Assembly: GCA_019420545.1 (NCBI GenBank)
Contig: JAHZGZ010000284.1
Location: 19,793 to 32,390 of the forward strand
Origin: Bacteroidales bacterium
GTDB taxonomy: Bacteria; Bacteroidota; Bacteroidia; Bacteroidales; Muribaculaceae
Reading direction: 5' to 3'
DNA length: 12,598 nt
The notes under the pieces are model-generated. The model did no database searches. It saw nothing but the letters and a program-made list of their open reading frames with translations, and was not told the DNA's origin. Shown here piece after piece: positions 1-5,722 of the stretch (the first letter of the stretch is position 1; each line of letters starts with the position of its first letter). Made by a program: the position numbers and the translations under genes.

Positions 1-581
1 TCACGCACGAATACGAAAGTACGGCTTGCGGCTATCTCCTTGGGGAAGTCGGCAAGGTTGTCGAGAGTGGCATACTGGTTGTTGAGCACGGGCGAGTCGA
101 AATCGATCATCGTGTCGATCGAGAAATCATCGTCGGGAAGCACGACAAGCGAAGCACCGGTAGCCTCGTCGCGCACCTCTATTTTCTGACGCACGATGTA
201 GTAGTCCTTCTCCATTGCCTGCTCCTTGACGCCCACCTCTGCGATCTTTTCGCAATACTCTTTGGCGGATCCGTCAAGAATGGGTATCTCGGGGGCATTC
301 ACCTTTATAAGGCAGTTGTCGATGCCGGCAGCATACAGCGCAGCCAGAGCATGCTCGATAGTACTGATCTTTATGTCGCCTTTGGCCACAACGGTACCAC
401 GCTGTGTGGCGATGACATTTTCGGCCACAGCGTCGATCACGGGTTCGCCTTCAAGGTCGGTACGCTGTATCTTGTAGCCATGTCCTTCGGGAGCGGGGCA
501 GAACTCGGCGTCGATCATCAGACCGGTATGCAGCCCTTTGCCGTGCACCTTGAAGGATTCGTTGAGTGTACACTGTTTCAT
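1..581 (-). CDS. lpxC: UDP-3-O-acyl-N-acetylglucosamine deacetylase LpxC, N-terminal part (runs off the window)
   Basis: LpxC is the cytoplasmic zinc enzyme that removes the acetyl group from UDP-3-O-acyl-GlcNAc, the committed step of lipid A synthesis. About 193 residues are visible, read from an ATG at 581-579; the 3' end lies beyond base 1. Seen in the translation: a start MKQCTLNESF, the glycine/histidine segment KGLHTG, the motif STIEHALAAL at about 73-82, where His77 matches the first zinc-binding histidine of the family, then NAPEIPILDGSA and ASRTFVF near the edge. The other zinc ligands would lie in the missing part. In Bacteroidetes LpxC is commonly fused to the dehydratase FabZ; that cannot be judged here. 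The gene sits 82 bp downstream of lpxD on the same strand, which fits a shared lipid A operon. The spacer is AT-rich and shows no Shine-Dalgarno site, as is usual in this phylum. Confidence 0.94.
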   Translation of the reverse strand, partial: MKQCTLNESFKVHGKGLHTGLMIDAEFCPAPEGHGYKIQRTDLEGEPVIDAVAENVIATQRGTVVAKGDIKISTIEHALAALYAAGIDNCLIKVNAPEIPILDGSAKEYCEKIAEVGVKEQAMEKDYYIVRQKIEVRDEATGASLVVLPDDDFSIDTMIDFDSPVLNNQYATLDNLADFPKEIAASRTFVFVR

Positions 582-663
582 TTGTCGGAAGATATTTGAG
601 GAGTATAATATGTTAACTTATATGCTTATTATTCTTATTATTAATGTACCGCGAAGCATGCAT

Positions 664-1698
664 TTACTTACCATCACGCTCACGCAGAGCTTTTTCAAGC
701 TCGCCGACACGCTTGTAGAGAGCCGACAGATTGCGGATATTGATTGTCTGACGGGCGAAGTCGCCATAGTCCACGGCAGGATATCCCATTATGCGCGCGC
801 CGTCGGGAGCGTCCTTACTGATACCCGACTGGGCGCCGATCTGCACGTTGTCGCCAATATGCAGATGGCCGGCAAAGCCCACCTGGCCGCCGACCATACA
901 ACCCTTACCCACTTTGGTGGAACCCGCGATACCCGACTGCGAGGCCATTACGGTATTGTCACCGATCTCGCAGTTATGGGCCACCTGGATAAGATTATCA
1001 AGTTTCACACCCTTGCCGATACGTGTGCTGCCCATCACGGCACGATCCACGGTGGTGTTCGCTCCGATCTCAACGTCGTCGGCGATCACCACATTTCCCA
1101 GCTGCGGAATCTTGTTGTATACCCCGTCGGTAGGAGCGAAACCGAAGCCGTCGGCACCGATCACCGCACCGCTGTGTATGATACAGCGCGCACCGATCTT
1201 ACAGCCGTGGTACACCTTCACGCCCGGATAGAGTATGGTGCCCTCCCCTATCTCGACGCCGGCGCCCACAAATACCTGCGGGTATATCTTCACCCCTTTA
1301 CCGAGCTTTACGCCGGGCGAAATGTAGGCGAATGCCCCGATATAGGCGTCATCGGGCACTTCCACGCCCTGAGCCACGAACGAGGGCTGCTCCACGCCCA
1401 CCGGATGGGGAGCGGTCATGGCCGACACCATCTGAAGCAACTGTGCTATTGTGGCATAAGGGTCATCCACACGGATAAGCGTGGCGCTTATCGGATGCTC
1501 GGCCACGAAATCACGGCGCACAAGCACGATCGAGCTTTGCGTCTGATAAATATAGTGCGAATATTTTGGGTTTGCTAAAAAAGAGAGTGCGCCGGGATGT
1601 CCCTCCTCGATTTTTGCGAACGTAGATACGGCCACATTTCCGTCGCCTTCTACGGTACCTCCGACGAGAGACGCTATCTGGTTGGCAGAAAATTCCAT
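664..1698 (-). CDS. lpxD: UDP-3-O-(3-hydroxyacyl)glucosamine N-acyltransferase LpxD
   Basis: LpxD transfers a second 3-hydroxyacyl chain from acyl-ACP to the amino group of UDP-3-O-acylglucosamine, the step after LpxC. The 344-residue length is normal for the family. Residues 1 to about 100 form the uridine-binding domain (FLANPKYSHYIYQT, then SSIVLVRRDF). Residues about 105-295 are hexapeptide repeats of the left-handed beta-helix type ([LIV]GxxxxI pattern, e.g. IGAFAYISPGVKLGKGVKI). The motif IQVAHNCEIGDN carries His241, which matches the catalytic histidine of LpxD, and GHLHIGD holds His278, the second conserved histidine. Residues about 315-340 look like the C-terminal helix that binds ACP. 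The ATG at 1698 gives the standard N-terminus. It is followed by lpxC and preceded by a 344-bp non-coding stretch with an imperfect palindrome 25 bp before the start. Confidence 0.96.
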   Translation of the reverse strand: MEFSANQIASLVGGTVEGDGNVAVSTFAKIEEGHPGALSFLANPKYSHYIYQTQSSIVLVRRDFVAEHPISATLIRVDDPYATIAQLLQMVSAMTAPHPVGVEQPSFVAQGVEVPDDAYIGAFAYISPGVKLGKGVKIYPQVFVGAGVEIGEGTILYPGVKVYHGCKIGARCIIHSGAVIGADGFGFAPTDGVYNKIPQLGNVVIADDVEIGANTTVDRAVMGSTRIGKGVKLDNLIQVAHNCEIGDNTVMASQSGIAGSTKVGKGCMVGGQVGFAGHLHIGDNVQIGAQSGISKDAPDGARIMGYPAVDYGDFARQTINIRNLSALYKRVGELEKALRERDGK

Positions 1699-1722
1699 CT
1701 TTTGGCTGTTAAAAAAGTTTTA

Positions 1723-1740
1723 ATGCGCAAATTTGCACAT
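1723..1740. promoter_or_regulatory. Imperfect 18-bp palindrome upstream of lpxD (possible operator)
   Basis: The core gcaaatttgc (1727-1736) is a perfect 10-bp palindrome. It extends to atg-c-gcaaatttgc-a-cat with one mismatched pair, giving 16 of 18 symmetric bases. It ends 25 bp before the lpxD ATG, a position where a protein-binding site or a core promoter could act. On the minus strand it contains aaatttg, a partial match to the Bacteroidetes -7 element, but the leading TA and a suitable -33 box are absent. The function is inference; AT-rich palindromes also arise by chance. Confidence 0.3.
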
Positions 1741-1835
1741 TTTTTTTAATAAAAGCGGTATAAATGCCCGAAAAAACGCCGTTCCGACCATCTTAAAGGC
1801 TCTTAAATGCCATTATACGGGATATATCAACGACA

Positions 1836-1881
1836 CACAGCCCCGCAGCAACGCCATGAAGGCCTTGACAGCGGAGCTGTG
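1836..1881 (-). other. Strong hairpin in the lpxD leader region, candidate structured RNA
   Basis: The arms cacagccccgc (1836-1846) and gcggagctgtg (1871-1881) pair over 11 bp. The single mismatch on the plus strand (C opposite A) becomes a G-U pair in minus-strand RNA, so the structure fits transcription toward lpxD. The 24-nt loop can form a further small stem (gcc 1853-1855 with ggc 1861-1863). No U-tract follows, so this is not an intrinsic terminator. It could be a 5' leader structure of lpxD or part of a small RNA; I do not recognise a known family. Confidence 0.35.
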
Positions 1882-1980
1882 CGCCCATGAATGGATTACA
1901 ATAATCGCACATAAATCAATATACGGCGGGATGGATGCGACATACCGCGCCGCGTACCTACATTCACTATAAATTATATA

Positions 1981-2032
1981 CTTTCCGGCGCCCCATTCAT
2001 GGCCTCTATGGAAATAAGCCGGTGCCGGAAAG
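1981..2032 (-). terminator. Possible terminator hairpin after the TM2-domain gene
   Basis: The arms ctttccggc (1981-1989) and gccggaaag (2024-2032) pair perfectly over 9 bp, and the stem extends to 12 bp with a G-U pair in minus-strand RNA. The stem starts 10 nt after the TM2 stop codon. In the minus direction it is followed by the A/U-rich run tatataatttatag, not a clean U-tract, and the 28-nt loop is long. It may end the TM2 transcript or be a processed 3' structure. Confidence 0.4.
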
Positions 2033-2042
2033 AGAAAGGATA

Positions 2043-2375
2043 TCAGAAGAGCGGGAAGGTGGAGTTAGTGCACTCGTACTTGCGCTCGAAATCCTCGGGA
2101 GACATAACAAACATCAGTATGCCCTGAATAAGCCATAAAATGCTTGGAATACCGCATAATACCCATGTGCCGATAAGAGCGATGATACCGGCGGTAGTCT
2201 TGCCGAGATAGAAATACTGTATGCCGAAGCCGCCGAGGAAAATCGCCAGCAGCGCACATACGCCGCGGCTCTTGCCATAGCGGTCGGTAGCAAACACATC
2301 GTTGGCCTTCGGAGGATTGGGACATTGGCCGCCCATGTTATTGTTGGGACGGTAATAGTTGTTGTTCTGATCCAT
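2043..2375 (-). CDS. TM2-domain membrane protein
   Basis: A 110-residue inner-membrane protein. Residues 1-35 are hydrophilic and rich in Asn, Tyr and Pro (MDQNNNYYRPNNN). The TM2 domain follows: a basic KSRGVCALLAIFLGGFG segment forming the first membrane helix (about 37-56), the conserved FYLGKTTAG turn (about 55-63), and a second hydrophobic segment through GIPSILWLIQGILMFV (about 63-90), then the acidic tail SPEDFERKY. The family is widespread in bacteria and its molecular role is not known, so no function is assigned. The gene is likely monocistronic: it has its own promoter (2404-2434) and a possible terminator after its stop. The start at 2375 is supported by the promoter position and an A/T-rich leader. 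Confidence 0.85.
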   Translation of the reverse strand: MDQNNNYYRPNNNMGGQCPNPPKANDVFATDRYGKSRGVCALLAIFLGGFGIQYFYLGKTTAGIIALIGTWVLCGIPSILWLIQGILMFVMSPEDFERKYECTNSTFPLF

Positions 2376-2403
2376 CGTTATGATTATTATTGAGGTTGTG
2401 GCG

Positions 2404-2434
2404 CAAAAATAGTCATTCCCGCCGATTATTCAAA
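2404..2434 (-). promoter_or_regulatory. Bacteroidetes-type promoter for the TM2-domain gene
   Basis: On the minus strand, TTTG (2434-2431) and TATTTTTG (2411-2404) are separated by exactly 19 bp. This matches the Bacteroidetes primary sigma factor consensus (-33 TTTG, 19-21 bp, -7 TAnnTTTG) at every fixed position. The -7 box ends 28 bp before the TM2 start codon, leaving a short leader. It is the clearest promoter in the window. A small AT hairpin (agtttt/aaaact, 2448-2463) lies between it and the end of the DUF1573 gene. Confidence 0.72.
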
Positions 2435-2469
2435 GCATCTGTTATAAAGTTTTCATAAAAACTGTGCGT

Positions 2470-3210
2470 TCAGCGCCGGATCGAAGCGCGCACCGGGATC
2501 TTAAAACAGGAATAGCCGTTGACATCCGGTTTAAGGAATATGTCGGGTACATAACGGGCGCAGCCGTTGCTCATGCCGGACAGTGAATCAGGAATATCTA
2601 TCACTACCTTTATCTCCGAGTGTCCGAGAGGACCGAGTTTCAGTCCATAAGGTACTGTCACCATCAATGAATCGCGGCCTCCGACACTGAAATCGAGATT
2701 CATGCCTATCTCATAAGCATTCATCAGCGGTACGGTGATCTCCTTTTTCTCACCGCGCCTCACGCGGCCGAAATCTATGACAGCACGGTCAAGACGCAGC
2801 CCGGCGCCGAAATCGGCAGGATAACCCGAGATATCGATACGCGGACGCGCGCGCTCCACATTCCCGGTCACCACAAGCGTATCGCGGCGACCGCCTGACA
2901 GGCGCAGATATACCGACTTGACGAAACGTCCCTGCTGCCGACCGGGATCAAAACGCAGGATGACATCCAACGGCACGCCGGCTTTGAGAGGCCGACGCGG
3001 ATAGTCGACCGTGACACACGGACAACCCGAACGCACACCGGTTACCGACAGCGCATCGCTACCGGCCGAAAGCGTGAACTTATGGGTCACGGCACCATCG
3101 GCTTCGGCCACCGTACCGAAGTCATGGCGATAAACGGTAGCTGATGCGCCAAGCGATAGGGCAGCGGCCACCGAGAGTGCCAACAGGCATTTCAAGAGAT
3201 ATGAATTCAT
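2470..3210 (-). CDS. Secreted DUF1573-domain protein
   Basis: A 246-residue exported protein. Residues 1 to about 24 are a Sec signal peptide (basic start, LLALSVAAALSLG, cleavage likely after ASA), with no lipobox cysteine. Residues about 29-118 match DUF1573, an immunoglobulin-like fold: the opening FGTVAEADGAVTHKF, the paired-cysteine motif SGCPCVTVDYP, the proline-rich turn, and FDPGRQQGRFVKSVYL before a closing strand TLVVTGNV. Residues about 140-245 repeat the pattern of such a domain (VIDFGRVRRGEKKEITVPLMN), giving a second related sandwich. The protein is probably periplasmic or surface-exposed; the family has no agreed function. A strong terminator ends only 14 nt before its ATG, which leaves no room for a promoter in between, so expression must start upstream and pass that hairpin. 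No tight operon partner is apparent. Confidence 0.85.
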   Translation of the reverse strand: MNSYLLKCLLALSVAAALSLGASATVYRHDFGTVAEADGAVTHKFTLSAGSDALSVTGVRSGCPCVTVDYPRRPLKAGVPLDVILRFDPGRQQGRFVKSVYLRLSGGRRDTLVVTGNVERARPRIDISGYPADFGAGLRLDRAVIDFGRVRRGEKKEITVPLMNAYEIGMNLDFSVGGRDSLMVTVPYGLKLGPLGHSEIKVVIDIPDSLSGMSNGCARYVPDIFLKPDVNGYSCFKIPVRASIRR

Positions 3211-3224
3211 AAGGGTAGGATTTT

Positions 3225-3266
3225 AAAAAAGAGCCGGCATGTCGGGAGAAAGCCCGACATACCGGC
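3225..3266 (-). terminator. Strong Rho-independent terminator after the SusCD operon, in front of the DUF1573 gene
   Basis: The arms gccggcatgtcggg (3233-3246) and cccgacataccggc (3253-3266) form a 14-bp stem with a 6-nt loop. The one non-Watson-Crick position is a G-U pair in minus-strand RNA only. Directly after the stem the minus strand reads tctttttt, a classic U-tract. It ends transcripts moving from the SusCD operon toward the DUF1573 gene, and the U-tract finishes 14 nt before that gene's ATG. Confidence 0.85.
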
Positions 3267-3279
3267 AGAGTGTTGAATC

Positions 3280-3353
3280 AAAAAACCGAGAGAGGAGAAT
3301 AAGAACGGTTAAAAACAGTGAGAAATCGAGGAGAAAAAACGGAGAGAGGAGAA
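3280..3353. repeat. Pair of 20-bp purine/pyrimidine-strand direct repeats
   Basis: Bases 3280-3299 (aaaaaaccgagagaggagaa) and 3334-3353 (aaaaaacggagagaggagaa) agree at 19 of 20 positions, 54 bp apart start to start. A weaker related stretch, tcgaggagaaaaaac, overlaps the second copy. In minus-strand RNA they are pyrimidine-rich (UUCUCCUCUCUC). They could be protein or RNA contact sites in the leader, or simple-sequence drift. Confidence 0.45.
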
Positions 3354-3482
3354 CACACATCTAAAATTAATACAAATGCTGGTTTCGATACATGCTTCAC
3401 AGCAGATACCGCATGATTTGTATCGCTAAGCAGTATTTATAAATGTAGTTATGTGCATTCAGAAACTGTTTGAAACAGTAGC

Positions 3483-4679
3483 TTAGAACGGGCACTTCTG
3501 GTTGTCGACATAGTTTACGGTACCGAACGGAGTTGCGTTGTAGCCGTGGCCGGTTTCGTCGAGTATGGTGCCGTCGTCCTGTACCTCGCCGTTGAAGCGC
3601 CAGTAGGCCAGCAGACCTTCGGAGGTCGGATCCACGTAGCAGATACCATTGTCGATCTGGTCGAGCGTGCGGGCAACTGTCCATACGCGGCATTCGCTTA
3701 CATATCCGTTGAAATAACGCTGATAACCGGTGGAACGTCCGATAGAGAAACCGTCGTTCCAGGTATGACCGTCGTAAGCCATCGAGAGGTTGATCGATCC
3801 GCCCTGCGACTCGATTGAGTGGATCAACTCTCCGTCAAGATATATGCGGAGGAAGTGACCGTCGTACACGGCAGCGAAGTGCAGCCAGTGGCCCGTGGGG
3901 AACTCCTTGTCGATCTTGGTGTCGAAATGCTCCTTCTGGTCGGGATGCACGGGATTGCCGATCGAGCCTTTTGCAAGCTGGAGCTTGTTGCCCGGGAATC
4001 CGGCGCCGTCGCCGAAGCGGAATAGGAAGTTCTCCTCGCAGCCGCAGAGCGAACCGATCCAGCCCATATCGAACGATACGGGGAGCACCTTCATCTCGAG
4101 AGTCATCTGGCCGAGATTCTCAACAGGAGAATTCTCGTTCTGCGACTTCCAGAAGCCCTTGATATCGAATCCGCCACTACCGCCAAGATTGGCAGCCTTG
4201 ATATTGATTACCTTGGTAAACAGGAGATATGCCGTGCGCGATGACTCCATAACCTCGAGACCACCCTGTACATCGGTGATGGTGACGGGAAGACAGTAGC
4301 CCACACCCTCCTGAAGCTTGTCGCCATCGGCGCTGATGCTGATTGCGTCAGACTGGGTCATGCCGTTCTTTATCACGACCTTGTCGCCGTCGATCGAATA
4401 AGCGTCGGCAGGAGGAGCCTGATAGTTGCGTCCCGTCTTACGGTTGTAGGCGTCGATCAGCTCCGGAGCCGGCTTTATGGTCACGGCCACATCACCGTCG
4501 GCCTTGGCCGACGAGGACACTGTAAGTCCCATGGTAGACTGACCGTCGACAAGAAAACGGATATTCGAAGAGGTCAGCGTACCGGTAAGGAACACGGCAT
4601 CGTTGAAATCAGTGCCGGTGTTACAGCCCGTGACGGCCAAGGCCAGGGCGGTAACGCATCCTAAAATATATTTCTTCAT
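3483..4679 (-). CDS. Surface glycan-binding lipoprotein, DUF1735 plus LamG-like domain
   Basis: A 398-residue lipoprotein and the last gene of the operon. The signal peptide ends in a lipobox (LAVTGC, Cys19). Residues about 28-155 match DUF1735, an immunoglobulin-like domain of SusCD-linked surface proteins (LIDAYNRKTGRNYQ, then DAYSIDGDKVVIKNG). Residues about 185-385 are a concanavalin A-like/LamG domain: WLHFAAVYDGHFLRIYLDGEL is the central strand pair, and GYVSECRVWTVARTLDQI followed by EGLLAYWRFNGE is typical of the LamG_3 type. The likely role is binding of glycan at the outer surface for the GH18 enzyme and SusCD. A CGC motif at 212-214 is unusual for this fold. It starts 14 bp after the previous gene, and its DUF1735 part is paralogous to that neighbour. 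The ligand cannot be deduced from sequence alone. Confidence 0.87.
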   Translation of the reverse strand: MKKYILGCVTALALAVTGCNTGTDFNDAVFLTGTLTSSNIRFLVDGQSTMGLTVSSSAKADGDVAVTIKPAPELIDAYNRKTGRNYQAPPADAYSIDGDKVVIKNGMTQSDAISISADGDKLQEGVGYCLPVTITDVQGGLEVMESSRTAYLLFTKVINIKAANLGGSGGFDIKGFWKSQNENSPVENLGQMTLEMKVLPVSFDMGWIGSLCGCEENFLFRFGDGAGFPGNKLQLAKGSIGNPVHPDQKEHFDTKIDKEFPTGHWLHFAAVYDGHFLRIYLDGELIHSIESQGGSINLSMAYDGHTWNDGFSIGRSTGYQRYFNGYVSECRVWTVARTLDQIDNGICYVDPTSEGLLAYWRFNGEVQDDGTILDETGHGYNATPFGTVNYVDNQKCPF

Positions 4680-4693
4680 AATTGATTCAATAA

Positions 4694-5710
4694 TTATTTA
4701 GCATAAACATTGAAGTTACCGCATTCAAACGAGGCGGATTTGCCGTACCACGATTCAGTTGCGGGGATCGCGAGCTTGATATAGCGGGCCTCCATCATTC
4801 CCCAGAAGAGAATGTATTTCGGTAAGCTCCACTGTGACGGAGCTTCCACTGTAGCAACCGAACGCCAGGTCGAGCCATCGGTACTGAGAGATATCACGGC
4901 ATTCTGAGGCAACGATCCATACTCATAATAGCCATAATAGTTGTAATTGGCCTCGATAGCATCAAATGAATATGTTTTACCCATGTCGATTATGAGTTCC
5001 ATATCATCATCAGAAGATATAGAAGTATAGTTGCCCGCATCACCGTCAAAGAATGCAGCATAATTCGAGCAATCGGCACCTGTAGGGCTGGTAACCTTCC
5101 ATGCGCTGCGGTCAGCGACAGGGGTACCCTTAGAGTCTGCCAGAGTACCGTCATGGTTCACGGCATCCTCGGTAACCGTCATGGTCAGATACGAAATAGA
5201 CTTCACGCTGTTGGCGAGTGTGGCGCCTCCGCCGTTAAGCGAAGTAATTCGTAGCGGCAGGATATATCCCTTGGAGTCATTAAGGCCTGAAAGAATATCC
5301 TGATCCTCCACGAGGGCGATTTTAGTCTGTTCGACCGAGGTCATCTCACCGGCGGGGATTACAAGTGATCCGTTCTCGATGGTAAACGCATTCTGAGGCA
5401 TAGGAAGGTACGATGTGCCATTTTCCTCATTGTAGGCGTCGACAAGAGTAAAATCGGGGGCGATATTCACGGTTATGTCGCCCGCAGCCGTGCGGTTGCA
5501 CATTGCTGGAATGGAGCAATCAAGCGAGCCGAACGCGCCGGCAGGAGTCTGCACCATCTTGAACGTACCGGAGCAGTCGGGAGCATACACACGATTATAG
5601 GGATCGCCGGGGAAATCGTACACCTCATCGTCGTCGCTGCATGAAGCGAGGCTCACGGAGGAGAGCGCCAGCACTCCCGCAAGAGCGGGGATATATAATG
5701 ATTTTTTCAT
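4694..5710 (-). CDS. Surface glycan-binding lipoprotein, DUF1735 plus F5/8 type C (discoidin) domain
   Basis: A 338-residue lipoprotein. The signal peptide ends at the lipobox LASC (Cys24), followed by SDDDE, an acidic stretch like the export signal that sends Bacteroidetes lipoproteins to the cell surface. Residues about 45-175 match DUF1735 (PDFTLVDAYNEENGTSY, NAFTIENGSLVIPAGEM). Residues about 200-336 look like an F5/8 type C carbohydrate-binding sandwich: FFDGDAGNYTSI, the strand ELIIDMGKTYSFDAIE, a Tyr-rich loop (NYNYYGYYEYG), ISLSTDGSTWRSVATVE, and ARYIKLAIPATESW near the end. This module commonly binds galactose-type or amino sugars; here the ligand is unknown. The aromatic loop at 256-264 is a plausible sugar-contact site (inference). 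The gene starts 12 bp after the GH18 gene, so the two are almost certainly co-translated and should act on the same glycan. Confidence 0.87.
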   Translation of the reverse strand: MKKSLYIPALAGVLALSSVSLASCSDDDEVYDFPGDPYNRVYAPDCSGTFKMVQTPAGAFGSLDCSIPAMCNRTAAGDITVNIAPDFTLVDAYNEENGTSYLPMPQNAFTIENGSLVIPAGEMTSVEQTKIALVEDQDILSGLNDSKGYILPLRITSLNGGGATLANSVKSISYLTMTVTEDAVNHDGTLADSKGTPVADRSAWKVTSPTGADCSNYAAFFDGDAGNYTSISSDDDMELIIDMGKTYSFDAIEANYNYYGYYEYGSLPQNAVISLSTDGSTWRSVATVEAPSQWSLPKYILFWGMMEARYIKLAIPATESWYGKSASFECGNFNVYAK

Positions 5711-5722
5711 ATCAGTTCGTGA

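Larger units (their letters stand above)
1699..2042. other. Non-coding region between the TM2 gene and lpxD, rich in inverted repeats
   Basis: This 344-bp stretch contains no ORF with coding character; the short plus-strand ORFs in it have no recognisable product. It holds, from the TM2 gene toward lpxD: a hairpin just after the TM2 stop (1981-2032), the 10-mer ccattcatgg (1993-2002) whose complement is at 1885-1894, an 11-bp hairpin at 1836-1881, a two-copy 10-bp tandem repeat at 1791-1810 (tcttaaaggc, tcttaaatgc), an A/T-rich tract at about 1741-1756, and an imperfect palindrome at 1723-1740. The lpxD promoter should lie here, but I found no good TTTG/TAnnTTTG pair. Confidence 0.6.
3211..3482. 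other. Non-coding region between the SusCD operon and the DUF1573 gene
   Basis: This 272-bp stretch has no gene. Read in the minus direction it holds a short palindrome after the operon stop (actgtt-tga-aacagt, 3465-3479), overlapping inverted repeats at 3370-3425 that cannot form at the same time, two copies of a 20-bp polypyrimidine repeat (3280-3353), and a strong intrinsic terminator (3225-3266). I found no TTTG/TAnnTTTG promoter for the DUF1573 gene in it. Confidence 0.6.

Noticed and set aside
538..1578. A 346-codon plus-strand frame opposite lpxD
   Set aside because: Codon-aligned shadow of lpxD, whose hexapeptide repeats and catalytic histidine are clear.
1733..1972. A 79-codon plus-strand ORF in the gap before lpxD
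   Set aside because: Composition is not coding-like, no leader or family match, and it runs through the inverted repeats that explain the region better.
2448..2463. AT hairpin agtttt-cata-aaaact after the DUF1573 stop, considered as a terminator
   Set aside because: The 6-bp stem is almost all A-T pairs and would be too weak; it may only slow transcription. No clean U-tract follows.
3465..3479. Short palindrome actgtt-tga-aacagt just after the operon stop, considered as a terminator
   Set aside because: Only 6 bp with a 3-nt loop and no U-tract. The real terminator is at 3225-3266.
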